A stretch of DNA of 64,000 bases from Streptomyces sp. NBC_01591 (lineage in GTDB: Bacteria > Actinomycetota > Actinomycetes > Streptomycetales > Streptomycetaceae): NCBI RefSeq assembly GCF_035918155.1, contig NZ_CP109327.1, positions 4,464,001-4,528,000 of the forward strand, given 5' to 3'. Shown one piece after another: positions 55,084-64,000 of this stretch. The stretch's first letter is position 1. Each line of letters starts with the position of its first letter. The notes beneath the pieces were generated by a model. That model saw only the letters and a list, made by a program, of their open reading frames with translations, did no database searches and was not told where the DNA came from. A program made the position numbers and the translations under genes.

Positions 55084-56096
55084 TGACGGTCGTGCGGGAG
55101 GGCCGAAAGGTGTCCGAGGGTCGGCAGGTGTCCGAGGGGCGAAAAGTGGCTGAGGGGCGGCAGGTGTCCGACGAGCCGGACGAGCTGTACGGACGGCTCA
55201 AGGAGTTCGAGGGGCGACCGGCCGCGACCGCGGGCACCGGCAAGGACCCGGTCAACGAGCCGATGATCAGGCACTGGTGCGAGGCGATGGGCGACGACAA
55301 CCCCGCGTACACCGGGCCGGAGGCGGTCGCTCCGCCGACGATGCTGCAGGCGTGGACGATGGGTGGGCTGTCGGGGCACACCGACCGCTCCGAGGCGTAC
55401 GAGGAACTCTTCGGCCTGCTCGACGGCGCCGGCTACACCTCGGTGGTCGCGACCGACTGCGAGCAGGAGTACCTGCGCCCGCTGCGGCCCGGGGACCGGA
55501 TCACGTTCGACGCGGTCGTCGAATCGGTCTCGCAGCGGAAGACCACCAAACTGGGGACGGGCTATTTCGTCACCACCCGCATGGACGTCCGGGCGAACGG
55601 CGAACCCGCCGGGACGCACCGCTTCCGGATCCTCAAGTACACCCCGGCGGCGCCGAAACGGGCGGCGCGCGGCGGCGGGCGGAGCCTGCGCCCGAGGCCG
55701 GTGGTCAACCGGGACAACGCAGGGTTCTGGCAGGGCGTCGCCGAGCACCGGCTGCTGATCCAGCGCTGCGGCGACTGCGCCACGCTGCGCTTTCCCTGGC
55801 TGCCCGGCTGCAACGCGTGCGGCTGTCAGGAGTGGGACACGGTCGAGGCGAGCGGCGAGGGCACCGTCTTCAGCCATGTGGTGATGCACCACCCGCGCTT
55901 CCCCGCCTTCGGCGCCGACGAGGCGGGTGGGCCGTACGCGGTGGCGCTGATCGAGCTGGCCGAGGGGGTGCGGATGGTCAGCAACGTCGTCGGCGTGCCG
56001 TACGGCAAGGTACGGACGGGAATGCCGGTGCGGCTGGAATTCCTGCGTACCGACGCCGAGTTGGAGCTTCCGGTCTTCCGGGGAGGCGAGGGCTGA
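55083..56096 (+). CDS. MaoC/DUF35 fusion, ChsH2-like enoyl-CoA hydratase subunit
   Basis: 337 aa. After an odd N-terminus of four six-residue repeats (EGRKVS, EGRQVS, EGRKVA, EGRQVS, 55098-55169), residues of about 45-190 form a MaoC-like hot-dog domain (NEPMIRHWCEAMGDDNPAY). The C-terminal DUF35 half has a zinc finger CGDC...CNACGC and an OB fold (GEGTVFSHVVMHHPRF). In mycobacteria ChsH2 forms the hydratase with ChsH1 and its DUF35 part binds the Ltp2 aldolase; both partners are encoded downstream. Confidence 0.9.
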   Translation: MTVVREGRKVSEGRQVSEGRKVAEGRQVSDEPDELYGRLKEFEGRPAATAGTGKDPVNEPMIRHWCEAMGDDNPAYTGPEAVAPPTMLQAWTMGGLSGHTDRSEAYEELFGLLDGAGYTSVVATDCEQEYLRPLRPGDRITFDAVVESVSQRKTTKLGTGYFVTTRMDVRANGEPAGTHRFRILKYTPAAPKRAARGGGRSLRPRPVVNRDNAGFWQGVAEHRLLIQRCGDCATLRFPWLPGCNACGCQEWDTVEASGEGTVFSHVVMHHPRFPAFGADEAGGPYAVALIELAEGVRMVSNVVGVPYGKVRTGMPVRLEFLRTDAELELPVFRGGEG

Positions 56097-56097
56097 G

Positions 56098-57132
56098 ATG
56101 GATTTCGCACCCACCGAGGAGCAGACCGCGGCACAGGGGCTCGCGGCGCGGATCTTCGGCGATCTGTCGACGCCCGAGCGCCTGGCCGTGGCCGGCACGG
56201 GGACGGACGCCGGGCTGTGGAAGGAGCTCTGCGCGGCCGGACTGACCGCGGCCGTCGAGGAGACCGGGCTGCTCGGCCTGGTCCTGCTGCTGGAGGAGCA
56301 GGGCCGTACGACGGCGCAGGTGCCGTTCGTGGCGAGCTGTGTGTACGGGCTGCTGGCCGTCGCCGGGCACGGCACGGACGAACAGCGGGAGCGGCTGCTG
56401 CCGCCGCTGCGGGACGGCACGGCCGTCGCCACCGGGGCCTTCCCGGCCCGCGGTGGGGTACGGGCGGACGACGGCGGCCGGCTGAGCGGCGGCGTGCCGT
56501 ACGTGCCGTGGCTGCGGGACGCGGACCTCGTCCTCGTACCGGACCCGGAGCGACGGCTGTGGATCGTCCGGACCGGTGATCCCGGTGTGCTGACCGAGCC
56601 GGTGGAGACCACGGCGCCGTGGTCGGCGGCGCGGCTCGTCCTGGACGGGGCGCGCGGGGAGCGGCTCGGCGGCGCCGGGGCGTACGAGGCGGTGCTGGCC
56701 GCGGGCCGGACGGCGTTCGCCGGACTGCAGGCCGGGGTGTGCGCCGGTTCGCTGGCCCGCGCCGTCGCCCACGCGAACACCCGGGAGCAGTTCGGGCGCC
56801 CGCTCTCCACCAAACAGGGGGTGCTGCTGCGCGCCGCCGATGCCCATATGGACACCGAGGCGATCCGGGTCACCGCGTACGAGGCGGCCTGGCGCCATGA
56901 CGCGGGGCTGCCGTACGGGCCCCAGGCGCTGACCGCGGCCTGGTGGGCGTCGGAGGCCGGAAAGCGGGTCGTGCACGCCGGGCAGCATCTGCACGGCGGT
57001 ACGGGCGCGGACCTCGACCACCCCGTGCACCGCCACTTCCTCTGGGGGCGGCAGCTCGACGCCTACCTGGGGTGCGGCAGCGAAGTGCTTCAGGAACTCG
57101 GTGAGTCGCTGGTGAAGGAGGGAACGGAGTGA
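56098..57132 (+). CDS. Acyl-CoA dehydrogenase, ChsE1/FadE28-like
   Basis: 344 aa, short for the family, as for the mycobacterial partner subunit. The N-terminal MDFAPTEEQTAAQGLAARIF and late REQFGRPLSTKQGVLLRAAD and HAGQHLHGGTGADLDHPVHRHF are typical. The middle domain is shortened and lacks the usual substrate/FAD loop, fitting a non-catalytic or half-site subunit of a heterotetramer with the product at 53872. It starts one base after the previous stop. Confidence 0.88.
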   Translation: MDFAPTEEQTAAQGLAARIFGDLSTPERLAVAGTGTDAGLWKELCAAGLTAAVEETGLLGLVLLLEEQGRTTAQVPFVASCVYGLLAVAGHGTDEQRERLLPPLRDGTAVATGAFPARGGVRADDGGRLSGGVPYVPWLRDADLVLVPDPERRLWIVRTGDPGVLTEPVETTAPWSAARLVLDGARGERLGGAGAYEAVLAAGRTAFAGLQAGVCAGSLARAVAHANTREQFGRPLSTKQGVLLRAADAHMDTEAIRVTAYEAAWRHDAGLPYGPQALTAAWWASEAGKRVVHAGQHLHGGTGADLDHPVHRHFLWGRQLDAYLGCGSEVLQELGESLVKEGTE

Positions 57133-57530
57133 AGGTGAACGCCGGTGATGAGCTCGCGCCGCTGGAGATCGCGGTGACCCGCACCCTGATCGTGGCGGGC
57201 GCGATCGCCTCCCGCGACTACCAGGACGTGCACCATGACGCGGAGCTCGCCCGGGAGAAGGGGGCCCCGGACGTCTTCATGAACATCCTGACGACCAACG
57301 GCCTGGTCGGCAGGTACGTCACCGACCGCCTCGGCCCGTCGGCCGTGCTCCGCAAGGTCGCCATCAGGCTGGGCGCGCCCAACTACCCCGGGGACACCAT
57401 GGTCCTGAGCGGCACGGTCACCGCCGTCGCGGACGACGGAACGGCCGAAGTGAAGATCGTCGGCTCCAACGGCCTCGGCAGGCATGTCACCGGCACGGTG
57501 ACCGTCGGCGTACCGCGGGGGGCGGCATGA
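57129..57530 (+). CDS. MaoC-family hydratase subunit, ChsH1-like
   Basis: 133 aa hot-dog fold from a GTG overlapping the previous stop (GTGA). The hydratase motif is visible: SRDYQDVHHDAELAREKGAPDVFMNI, with the Asp/His pair used to add water across enoyl-CoA. Expected to pair with the MaoC half of the ChsH2-like protein. Its stop overlaps the next start (ATGA). Confidence 0.9.
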   Translation: MKVNAGDELAPLEIAVTRTLIVAGAIASRDYQDVHHDAELAREKGAPDVFMNILTTNGLVGRYVTDRLGPSAVLRKVAIRLGAPNYPGDTMVLSGTVTAVADDGTAEVKIVGSNGLGRHVTGTVTVGVPRGAA

Positions 57531-58696
57531 GCGTGCGCAGGGCCGATTCGCTCGGCGGCAAGGCGGCGGTCGTGGGGATCGGCGCGACCGAGTTCTCCAA
57601 GGACTCCGGACGCAGCGAACTGAAGCTGGCCGTCGAGGCGGTGCGGGCCGCCCTCGACGACGCCGGGCTGACCCCCGCCGATGTGGACGGCCTGGTCACC
57701 TTCACCATGGACACCAGCCCGGAGATCACCGTCGCCCAGGCGGCCGGAATCGGTGAGCTGTCGTTCTTCTCCCGCATCCACTACGGCGGCGGGGCGGCCT
57801 GCGCCACCGTCCAGCAGGCGGCCCTGGCCGTGGCGAGCGGGGTGGCCGACGTCGTGGTCTGCTACCGCGCGTTCAACGAACGCTCCGGGCGCAGATTCGG
57901 CTCCGGCGTGCAGCAGCGGGAGCCCACCGCGGAAGGCACCGCGCTCGGCTGGAACCTGCCCTTCGGGCTGCTCACCCCGGCCTCCTGGGTCGCCATGGCC
58001 GCCCAGCGCTATCTGCACGCCTACGGGCTGACGCCGGACGTCTTCGGTCATGTCGCGGTCACCGACCGCCGCCATGCCGCCCGGAACCCCGCCGCGTACT
58101 TCTACGGGAAGCCGATCACCCTGGCCGACCACGCGGCGTCGCGGTGGATCGTCGAACCCCTGCGGCTGCTCGACTGCTGCCAGGAGACCGACGGCGGGCA
58201 GGCGATCGTCGTCACGAGCGCCGAGCGGGCCCGGGACCTGCCGCAGCCGCCCGCCGTGATCGTGGCCGCCGCGCAGGGGGCCGGGCGGGCGCAGGAGCAG
58301 ATGACGAGCTTCTACCGCGACGACCTGACGGGCCTGCCGGAGATGGGAGTGGTCGCCCGGCAGCTCTGGCGCAGCTCGGGCCTCTCCCCCTCCGACATCG
58401 ACGTGGGGATCCTCTACGACCACTTCACCCCGTTCGTCCTGATGCAGCTGGAGGAGTTCGGCTTCTGCGCGCCGGGCGAGGCGGCCGGCTTCGTCGCGGC
58501 GGACTCGCTGCCCCTGAACACGCACGGGGGCCAGCTGGGGGAGGCGTATCTGCACGGGATGAACGGCATCGCGGAGGCGGTCCGGCAGATCCGGGGCTCG
58601 TCGGTGAACCAGGTGTCCGGGGCGGCCAGGACCCTGGTCACGGCAGGCACCGGCGTACCCACATCGGGCCTGATCCTCGGCACGGACAACGCCTGA
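57527..58696 (+). CDS. Thiolase-fold lipid-transfer protein, Ltp2-like aldolase
   Basis: 389 aa. Thiolase fold (AAVVGIGATEFSKDSGRS, HYGGGAACATVQQAALAVASG, and the C-terminal NTHGGQLGEAYLHGMNGIAEAV) of the SCP-x/Ltp branch, which lacks the thiolase nucleophile pair. In the mycobacterial pathway Ltp2 carries out the retro-aldol cleavage that releases propionyl-CoA from the steroid ring. Tyrosines in ILYDHFTPFVL fall where catalytic Tyr is expected. Last gene of the operon; its 3' end is duplicated (see repeats). Confidence 0.9.
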   Translation: MSVRRADSLGGKAAVVGIGATEFSKDSGRSELKLAVEAVRAALDDAGLTPADVDGLVTFTMDTSPEITVAQAAGIGELSFFSRIHYGGGAACATVQQAALAVASGVADVVVCYRAFNERSGRRFGSGVQQREPTAEGTALGWNLPFGLLTPASWVAMAAQRYLHAYGLTPDVFGHVAVTDRRHAARNPAAYFYGKPITLADHAASRWIVEPLRLLDCCQETDGGQAIVVTSAERARDLPQPPAVIVAAAQGAGRAQEQMTSFYRDDLTGLPEMGVVARQLWRSSGLSPSDIDVGILYDHFTPFVLMQLEEFGFCAPGEAAGFVAADSLPLNTHGGQLGEAYLHGMNGIAEAVRQIRGSSVNQVSGAARTLVTAGTGVPTSGLILGTDNA

Positions 58697-58855
58697 TCCT
58701 CGGCACGGACGACTGAGCGGGCACGGCCCGGGACCGCGTCCGCGGCCGGGCGGGGCATCAGGGAACGTCCCGTGAAACCGCGTCCGCGGCCGGGCGGGAC
58801 GTCAGGGGGCGTCCCTGAGCCCCGAGGACGACGACTCCACCTACAGGAGGTGGAG
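58668..58855. repeat. Short direct and inverted repeats behind the Ltp2-like gene
   Basis: A 20-bp exact repeat (58668-58687, 58691-58710, starting GCCTGATCCTCGG) covers the gene's stop codon. A 22-bp exact repeat (58733-58754, 58777-58798, starting ACCGCGTCCGCGG) recurs at 44-bp spacing. CTCCACCT/AGGTGGAG at 58835-58855 is a perfect hairpin 88 bp before the sigma gene. Confidence 0.8.
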
Positions 58856-58942
58856 CAGGCCCTACCCCTACACCCTGAGGCGGACGCGGTTTCGGGACCT
58901 GGGGCCGATCCCCGGAGCGGCGCCCGCTTCTAGCGTGGAGCC

Positions 58943-59623
58943 ATGACCACGCCAGTCTGCACGGGCAGCTCCGGGGGAGCCGCCACCACCGGACACGCGC
59001 CGCACACGCCGTACCCGGCACACACCCCGCACACCACGGGGCACGGCTCACACAGCCGGCCCGGACCGCAGAGCGCGCACGTGCCGCGCGCCGCACGCAC
59101 CCCGTACGCCTCACGGACTCCGTACGCCCCGTATCCGTCGTTCTCCTCCTTCGTCCGGGCGAGAGGGCCGGTGCTGCTGCGCGCCGCCCGCTCGCTCACC
59201 GCCAACCCGAGCGATGCCGAGGACCTGCTGCAGACCGCGCTCACCAAGACGTACGTCGCCTGGGAGCGGATCGAGGACCACCGGGCGCTCGACGGCTACG
59301 TCCGCCGGGCCCTGCTGAACACCCGGACCTCGCAGTGGCGCAAGCGCAAGGTCGACGAGTTCGCCTGTGACGAACTGCCCGAGCAGGAGGCCGCTCCGGC
59401 CCCCGACCCGGCCGAGCAGCAGACGCTGCGCGACGCGATGTGGCGTGCCGTGCTGAAGCTGCCGGACCGGCAGCGGGCCATGGTGGTCCTGCGCTACTAC
59501 GAGGACCTCAGCGAAGCCCAGACGGCCGAGGTGCTCGGGGTGTCCATCGGCACCGTGAAGAGCGCGGTGTCGCGGGCGCTCGGCAAGCTCAGGGAGGACC
59601 CGGAGCTCGCTCCGGTGCGCTGA
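58943..59623 (+). CDS. ECF sigma factor, SigE-like (SigE/Q family)
   Basis: 226 aa. A His/Pro/Thr-rich N-terminal extension of about 65 residues precedes region 2 (SFSSFVRARGPVLLRAARSLTANPSDAEDLLQTAL) and region 4 (LPDRQRAMVVLRYYEDLSEAQTAEVLGVSIGTVKSAVSRAL, helix-turn-helix). No anti-sigma gene is adjacent. The His-rich extension may bind metal or simply be a misplaced start, since no internal Met lies before region 2. Confidence 0.88.
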   Translation: MTTPVCTGSSGGAATTGHAPHTPYPAHTPHTTGHGSHSRPGPQSAHVPRAARTPYASRTPYAPYPSFSSFVRARGPVLLRAARSLTANPSDAEDLLQTALTKTYVAWERIEDHRALDGYVRRALLNTRTSQWRKRKVDEFACDELPEQEAAPAPDPAEQQTLRDAMWRAVLKLPDRQRAMVVLRYYEDLSEAQTAEVLGVSIGTVKSAVSRALGKLREDPELAPVR

Positions 59624-59699
59624 CCCCGGGTGGTGCGGCCCCGTCGGCGGGGGCCTGATTTTGCCGAACGAAACCGATTCGTACTCCCGGAACTAGTGA

Positions 59700-59715
59700 C
59701 ATACCGAACGGTATG
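59700..59715. promoter_or_regulatory. 16-bp palindrome upstream of fadD, likely TetR-type operator
   Basis: CATACCGAACGGTATG is a perfect palindrome 53 bp before the fadD start. ACCG-CGGT half-sites are typical of TetR-family repressors of lipid catabolism in actinobacteria. Confidence 0.65.
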
Positions 59716-59768
59716 TGCGCAGAATCAGCGCAACCCTACTGCCGCGTAGCGCCCACCGGGAGGACGCC

Positions 59769-61418
<1,650 letters not shown>

Positions 61419-61434
61419 CCCGGCCCGTGGGACA

Positions 61435-61476
61435 CGGCGGGGGCGGTACGGGATCTCCCGTACCGCCCCCGCCGTT
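61435..61476. terminator. Bidirectional terminator hairpin
   Basis: An 18-bp perfect stem (61435-61452 with 61459-61476) with loop GATCTC between convergent genes, two bases from the stop of the minus-strand gene and followed by TTTCTC on the plus strand. Confidence 0.9.
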
Positions 61477-61478
61477 TC

Positions 61479-64000
61479 TCAGTTCGTGCCGATCTTCGCG
61501 AGCAGATCGACGATGCGCGACTGGACCTCTTCGCTCGTGGACCGCTCGGCCAGGAAGAGCACGGTCTCGCCCGAGCTGAGCTTCGGCAGCTCCGACCCGT
61601 GCATGTCGGCGGCGGAGGTGTAGACGACCAGCGGGGTCCGGTCCAACTGACCGTTCGCGCGCAGCCAGTCGACGATGCCCGCCCGGCGGCGGCGCACCTG
61701 CATCAGGTCCATCACCACCAGATTGGGCCGCATCCGGGTGGCGAGCGACACCGCCTCGCTGTCGGTGGAGGCCCGCGCCACCTGCATGCCGCGGCGTTCC
61801 AGGGTCTCCGTCAGCGCCAGCGCGATCTCCTCGTGCTCCTCGATCAACAGCACCCGGGGCGGATGCTGTTCGCTGTCGCGCGGGGCGAGCGCCTTGAGGA
61901 GCACGGCGGGGTCGGCGCCGTACGCCGCCTCCCGCGAGGCCTGCCCCAGGCCGGCCGTCACCAGCACCGGGACCTCGGCCGCCACCGCCGCCTGACGCAG
62001 CGACTGCAGGGCCTTGCGGGTGATGGGACCGGTCAGCGGATCGACGAAGAGCGCGGCGGGGAACGCCGCGATCTGGGCGTCGACCTCCTCGCGCGAGTGC
62101 ACGATCACCGGCCGGTAGCCGCGGTCGCTCAGCGCCTGCTGGGTGGAGACATCGGGCGCGGGCCAGACGAGCAGTCGGCGCGGGTTGTCCAGCGGCTCCG
62201 GGGGCAGCTCGTCGTCGACCGGCTGCGGCGACGGACGGTTGGCGACCTCGACCGCGCCCCCCGGGCCGTCCAACGGCTCCGGACCCTCGGCGCCCTCGTC
62301 GGGGGCCCCTATCGCGTACGAACGCCCCTCGGCCTCCGGGGCGGAGAGCAACTGCCCCGCACCCGGGCCCTGCGCGGGCCCGGCCGGGCCGGTCGGCGTT
62401 CCCCCAGCGGGGGCGGACGCGGCCGGGGACGGCGCGGACGGGGCGGCCTGCGGGGTGCGCTCGCCCTCCGGCGGCGCGGCGAGCTTGCGGCGCCGTCCGG
62501 CACCGCCGAGCGTCTGGTTCTGCTGGTGTGCGATGTGCTGGGCGAAGGGCACGCCCTGCCCGAGCGTCCGCACGCTGAACGCGCGCCCCTGCGTCGAGTC
62601 CGACGAGCCGCCGGGCATCGGGGCCTCCGCGGGCAGCGGCTGCCTGCGCGCGTCCGCCACGGGGGCGATGTTCAGCGAGTGGTCCTCCGCGCCCTCCGTG
62701 GAGGCTGCGGCAGCCGTGACGGCCGTGGTGCCCGTGGCGTGCGTGGTCTGTCCGGTAGCGGGCCGCTCCGCACTCTCGCCGGGCAGGTCGTCGGCCTGCT
62801 CGGGCCGGGGCTGCTCCTCGGGCCGGCCGGGCTGCTGGGGGCCCTCGGGGTGGCGGGCCCGGCGACGGCCGGTGGGCACGGGGTGCGCCTGCGGCGGGGT
62901 GTGGTCGTCGCCCGGGGCGATGCGTACGGCGTCATGGCGTCCTGGCAGCGAGGCGTCCGCGTCGGCCGCCGTGGCCGGGGACCGGTCGGCCTCCGCCGGC
63001 GGGAGGGCGAACGCGGTACGGGACCCCGCGGGCTCGGCCTGGGCGGTCCGCTCCTGGGCAGCCGCCAGCGCCCGCCGGGCCCGCCGCCCGGTCGGCTGGG
63101 CCGCCTGGGACGGTGCGGGCGCTGCCCCTGCGGACTCAGCAGCCGAAGCGGAGACCGAGTCCGACGCCGAAGCCGACGCCGGCAGGGCCAGCTGGTTCTC
63201 GGCGCCCTGACGCGCGCGCTGTCCGCCCGCGGGCACCGGAACCGGCATCTGCCCCTCGGCCGGAACGCCCTGCGGCGGCACGGTCTGGCCGAGCTGCGGC
63301 CGACCGCCACCGCCCTGCGCGCCCTCGGCCGCCGTCACCACGGCCCCCTCGGACGGCACCGGGGCCGCGGGCAGCGCCAACGCCTGCTGCTCGGGCAGCC
63401 GGGTCAGCCGATCCGGAAACGAGTGCTGAGCACCGGACTCGGCCGGACTCGGCCGCCCACGCCTGCGCCCCGAACCCTCGCCCTGCCGGCCCGGAACGGT
63501 CTCCTGCGGGCCGTGCGCGCTCCCCGCGCCCTCGGTGTCCTGCGCCCCCGGCAACGCGCGTCCGTCCTGCGCCACGGGCTCACGACGCGCCCGCCGCCGC
63601 CCCGTCGGCTCGGCCGCCGCCGTGTCACTGTCGGACCCGGCGCCCGCCCCGGAACCACCCACCGGGCTCTCCAGGAACGCATCCGTGGACGCCCGGCGCG
63701 CCCGGCGCCGCCCGCCGCCCGGCTGCTGCCCGGTCTCCGGTCCCCCCTGACCGGCCATCGACCCGTGCCCGGCACCGGGCTGCGCACCGGCCTCCGGCTC
63801 CGGCGCGGGCGCCGTCACCGTGCCCGAACCCGCGCCCAACGGCACCTCCAGCACATATGCGCTGCCGCTCATCCCCGGCACCTCGTGTGTCTGGAGCACG
63901 CCGCCGTGCGCCCGCACGATCCCGCGCACGATCGGCTCGTGCACCGGGTCTCCCCCGGCGAACGGCCCGCGCACCTCGATCCGTACGACCTCGCCTCGCT
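61479..64000 (-). CDS. C-terminal part of a large histidine kinase / receiver hybrid (5' end outside window)
   Basis: 840 residues are visible and the frame continues past the edge (EVVRIEVRGPFAGG). The right-hand end has the last part of a HATPase (GIVRAHGGVLQTHEVPGMSGSAYVLEVPLG). About 450 residues of low-complexity Ala/Pro/Gly/Gln linker follow, with repeated basic GRRRAR motifs. The C-terminus holds two receiver-like folds: a degenerate one (LLVWPAPDVSTQQALSDRGYRPVIVH) and one beginning PPRVLLIEEHEEIALALTETL with LVVMDLMQVRRR, in which the phospho-acceptor-type Asp is present but the acidic pair is Glu-Glu. The protein must exceed 1000 residues. Confidence 0.82.
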   Translation of the reverse strand, partial: RGEVVRIEVRGPFAGGDPVHEPIVRGIVRAHGGVLQTHEVPGMSGSAYVLEVPLGAGSGTVTAPAPEPEAGAQPGAGHGSMAGQGGPETGQQPGGGRRRARRASTDAFLESPVGGSGAGAGSDSDTAAAEPTGRRRARREPVAQDGRALPGAQDTEGAGSAHGPQETVPGRQGEGSGRRRGRPSPAESGAQHSFPDRLTRLPEQQALALPAAPVPSEGAVVTAAEGAQGGGGRPQLGQTVPPQGVPAEGQMPVPVPAGGQRARQGAENQLALPASASASDSVSASAAESAGAAPAPSQAAQPTGRRARRALAAAQERTAQAEPAGSRTAFALPPAEADRSPATAADADASLPGRHDAVRIAPGDDHTPPQAHPVPTGRRRARHPEGPQQPGRPEEQPRPEQADDLPGESAERPATGQTTHATGTTAVTAAAASTEGAEDHSLNIAPVADARRQPLPAEAPMPGGSSDSTQGRAFSVRTLGQGVPFAQHIAHQQNQTLGGAGRRRKLAAPPEGERTPQAAPSAPSPAASAPAGGTPTGPAGPAQGPGAGQLLSAPEAEGRSYAIGAPDEGAEGPEPLDGPGGAVEVANRPSPQPVDDELPPEPLDNPRRLLVWPAPDVSTQQALSDRGYRPVIVHSREEVDAQIAAFPAALFVDPLTGPITRKALQSLRQAAVAAEVPVLVTAGLGQASREAAYGADPAVLLKALAPRDSEQHPPRVLLIEEHEEIALALTETLERRGMQVARASTDSEAVSLATRMRPNLVVMDLMQVRRRRAGIVDWLRANGQLDRTPLVVYTSAADMHGSELPKLSSGETVLFLAERSTSEEVQSRIVDLLAKIGTN

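Noticed and set aside
54669..56873. 734-codon minus-strand frame across the igr-like operon
   Set aside because: Antisense to genes with clear motifs; Ser/Arg/Pro-rich low-complexity product.
58765..58778. CGTCCCGTGAAACC as a third parS-like site
   Set aside because: Several mismatches to the palindrome and within GC-rich repeat DNA.

Overview
The window is high-GC actinobacterial DNA with the codon use and gene content of a Streptomyces core chromosome (cydABCD, serS, pheA, the sco/ecuC/DyP copper cluster, SpoIIE-type phosphatases, Tat and lipoprotein signals). A perfect 14-bp parS site, one near-match, and many DnaA-box 9-mers suggest the segment is in the origin-proximal part of the chromosome.

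Layout. 1-7.9 kb: cytochrome bd oxidase (cydA cut by the left edge, cydB, fused cydCD) followed by a DosS/DevS-like GAF-GAF histidine kinase. 8-9.9 kb: a HAD phosphatase and an F420-type (LLM) oxidoreductase. 9.66-18.75 kb: a candidate 9.1-kb island bounded by 14-bp direct repeats. It appears to have entered the LLM gene, supplied a new 5' end to it, and left the old 5' end as a fragment at 18.7-19.0 kb. It carries decayed regulatory genes, a pRiA4b-fold protein / SNF2 helicase / SWIM protein gene set, and a PIN-domain nuclease. 19-23.4 kb: kptA and an overlapping three-gene operon (M24 peptidase, alpha/beta hydrolase-SDR fusion, MerR regulator). 23.6-27.2 kb: two ABC ATPase/permease pairs. 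27.4-32.2 kb: a frameshifted gene, tRNA-Ser(GCU), a second HAD gene, serS, a DnaA-box cluster, and pheA. 32.2-38.4 kb: a copper-handling operon (membrane protein, YcnI, Sco, PCuAC, CopC-CopD, DyP peroxidase). 38.5-46.9 kb: two serine-kinase-like ATPases, an Xaa-Pro peptidase, a PP2C phosphatase, a degenerate primase-like gene, a SEC-C protein and a glycerophosphodiesterase. 47-53.7 kb: an HtrA-like protease, a DUF4232 lipoprotein, tRNA-Ser(UGA), an orphan peptide-binding lipoprotein, a Prim-Pol gene and a small secreted protein. 53.8-61.4 kb: a five-gene operon matching the mycobacterial igr steroid side-chain operon, an ECF sigma factor and an acyl-CoA ligase. The right end holds the C-terminal part of a very large histidine-kinase/receiver protein.

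How the genes fit together. The bd oxidase and the redox/gas-sensor-like kinase form a low-oxygen respiration module. The copper operon would supply copper to cytochrome c oxidase, the alternative terminal oxidase, and to secreted copper enzymes. The igr-like operon together with fadD suggests removal of a three-carbon side chain from steroid or isoprenoid acyl-CoA, probably under TetR-type control judging by two palindromes. No CRISPR array, rRNA, transposase or integrase was seen.
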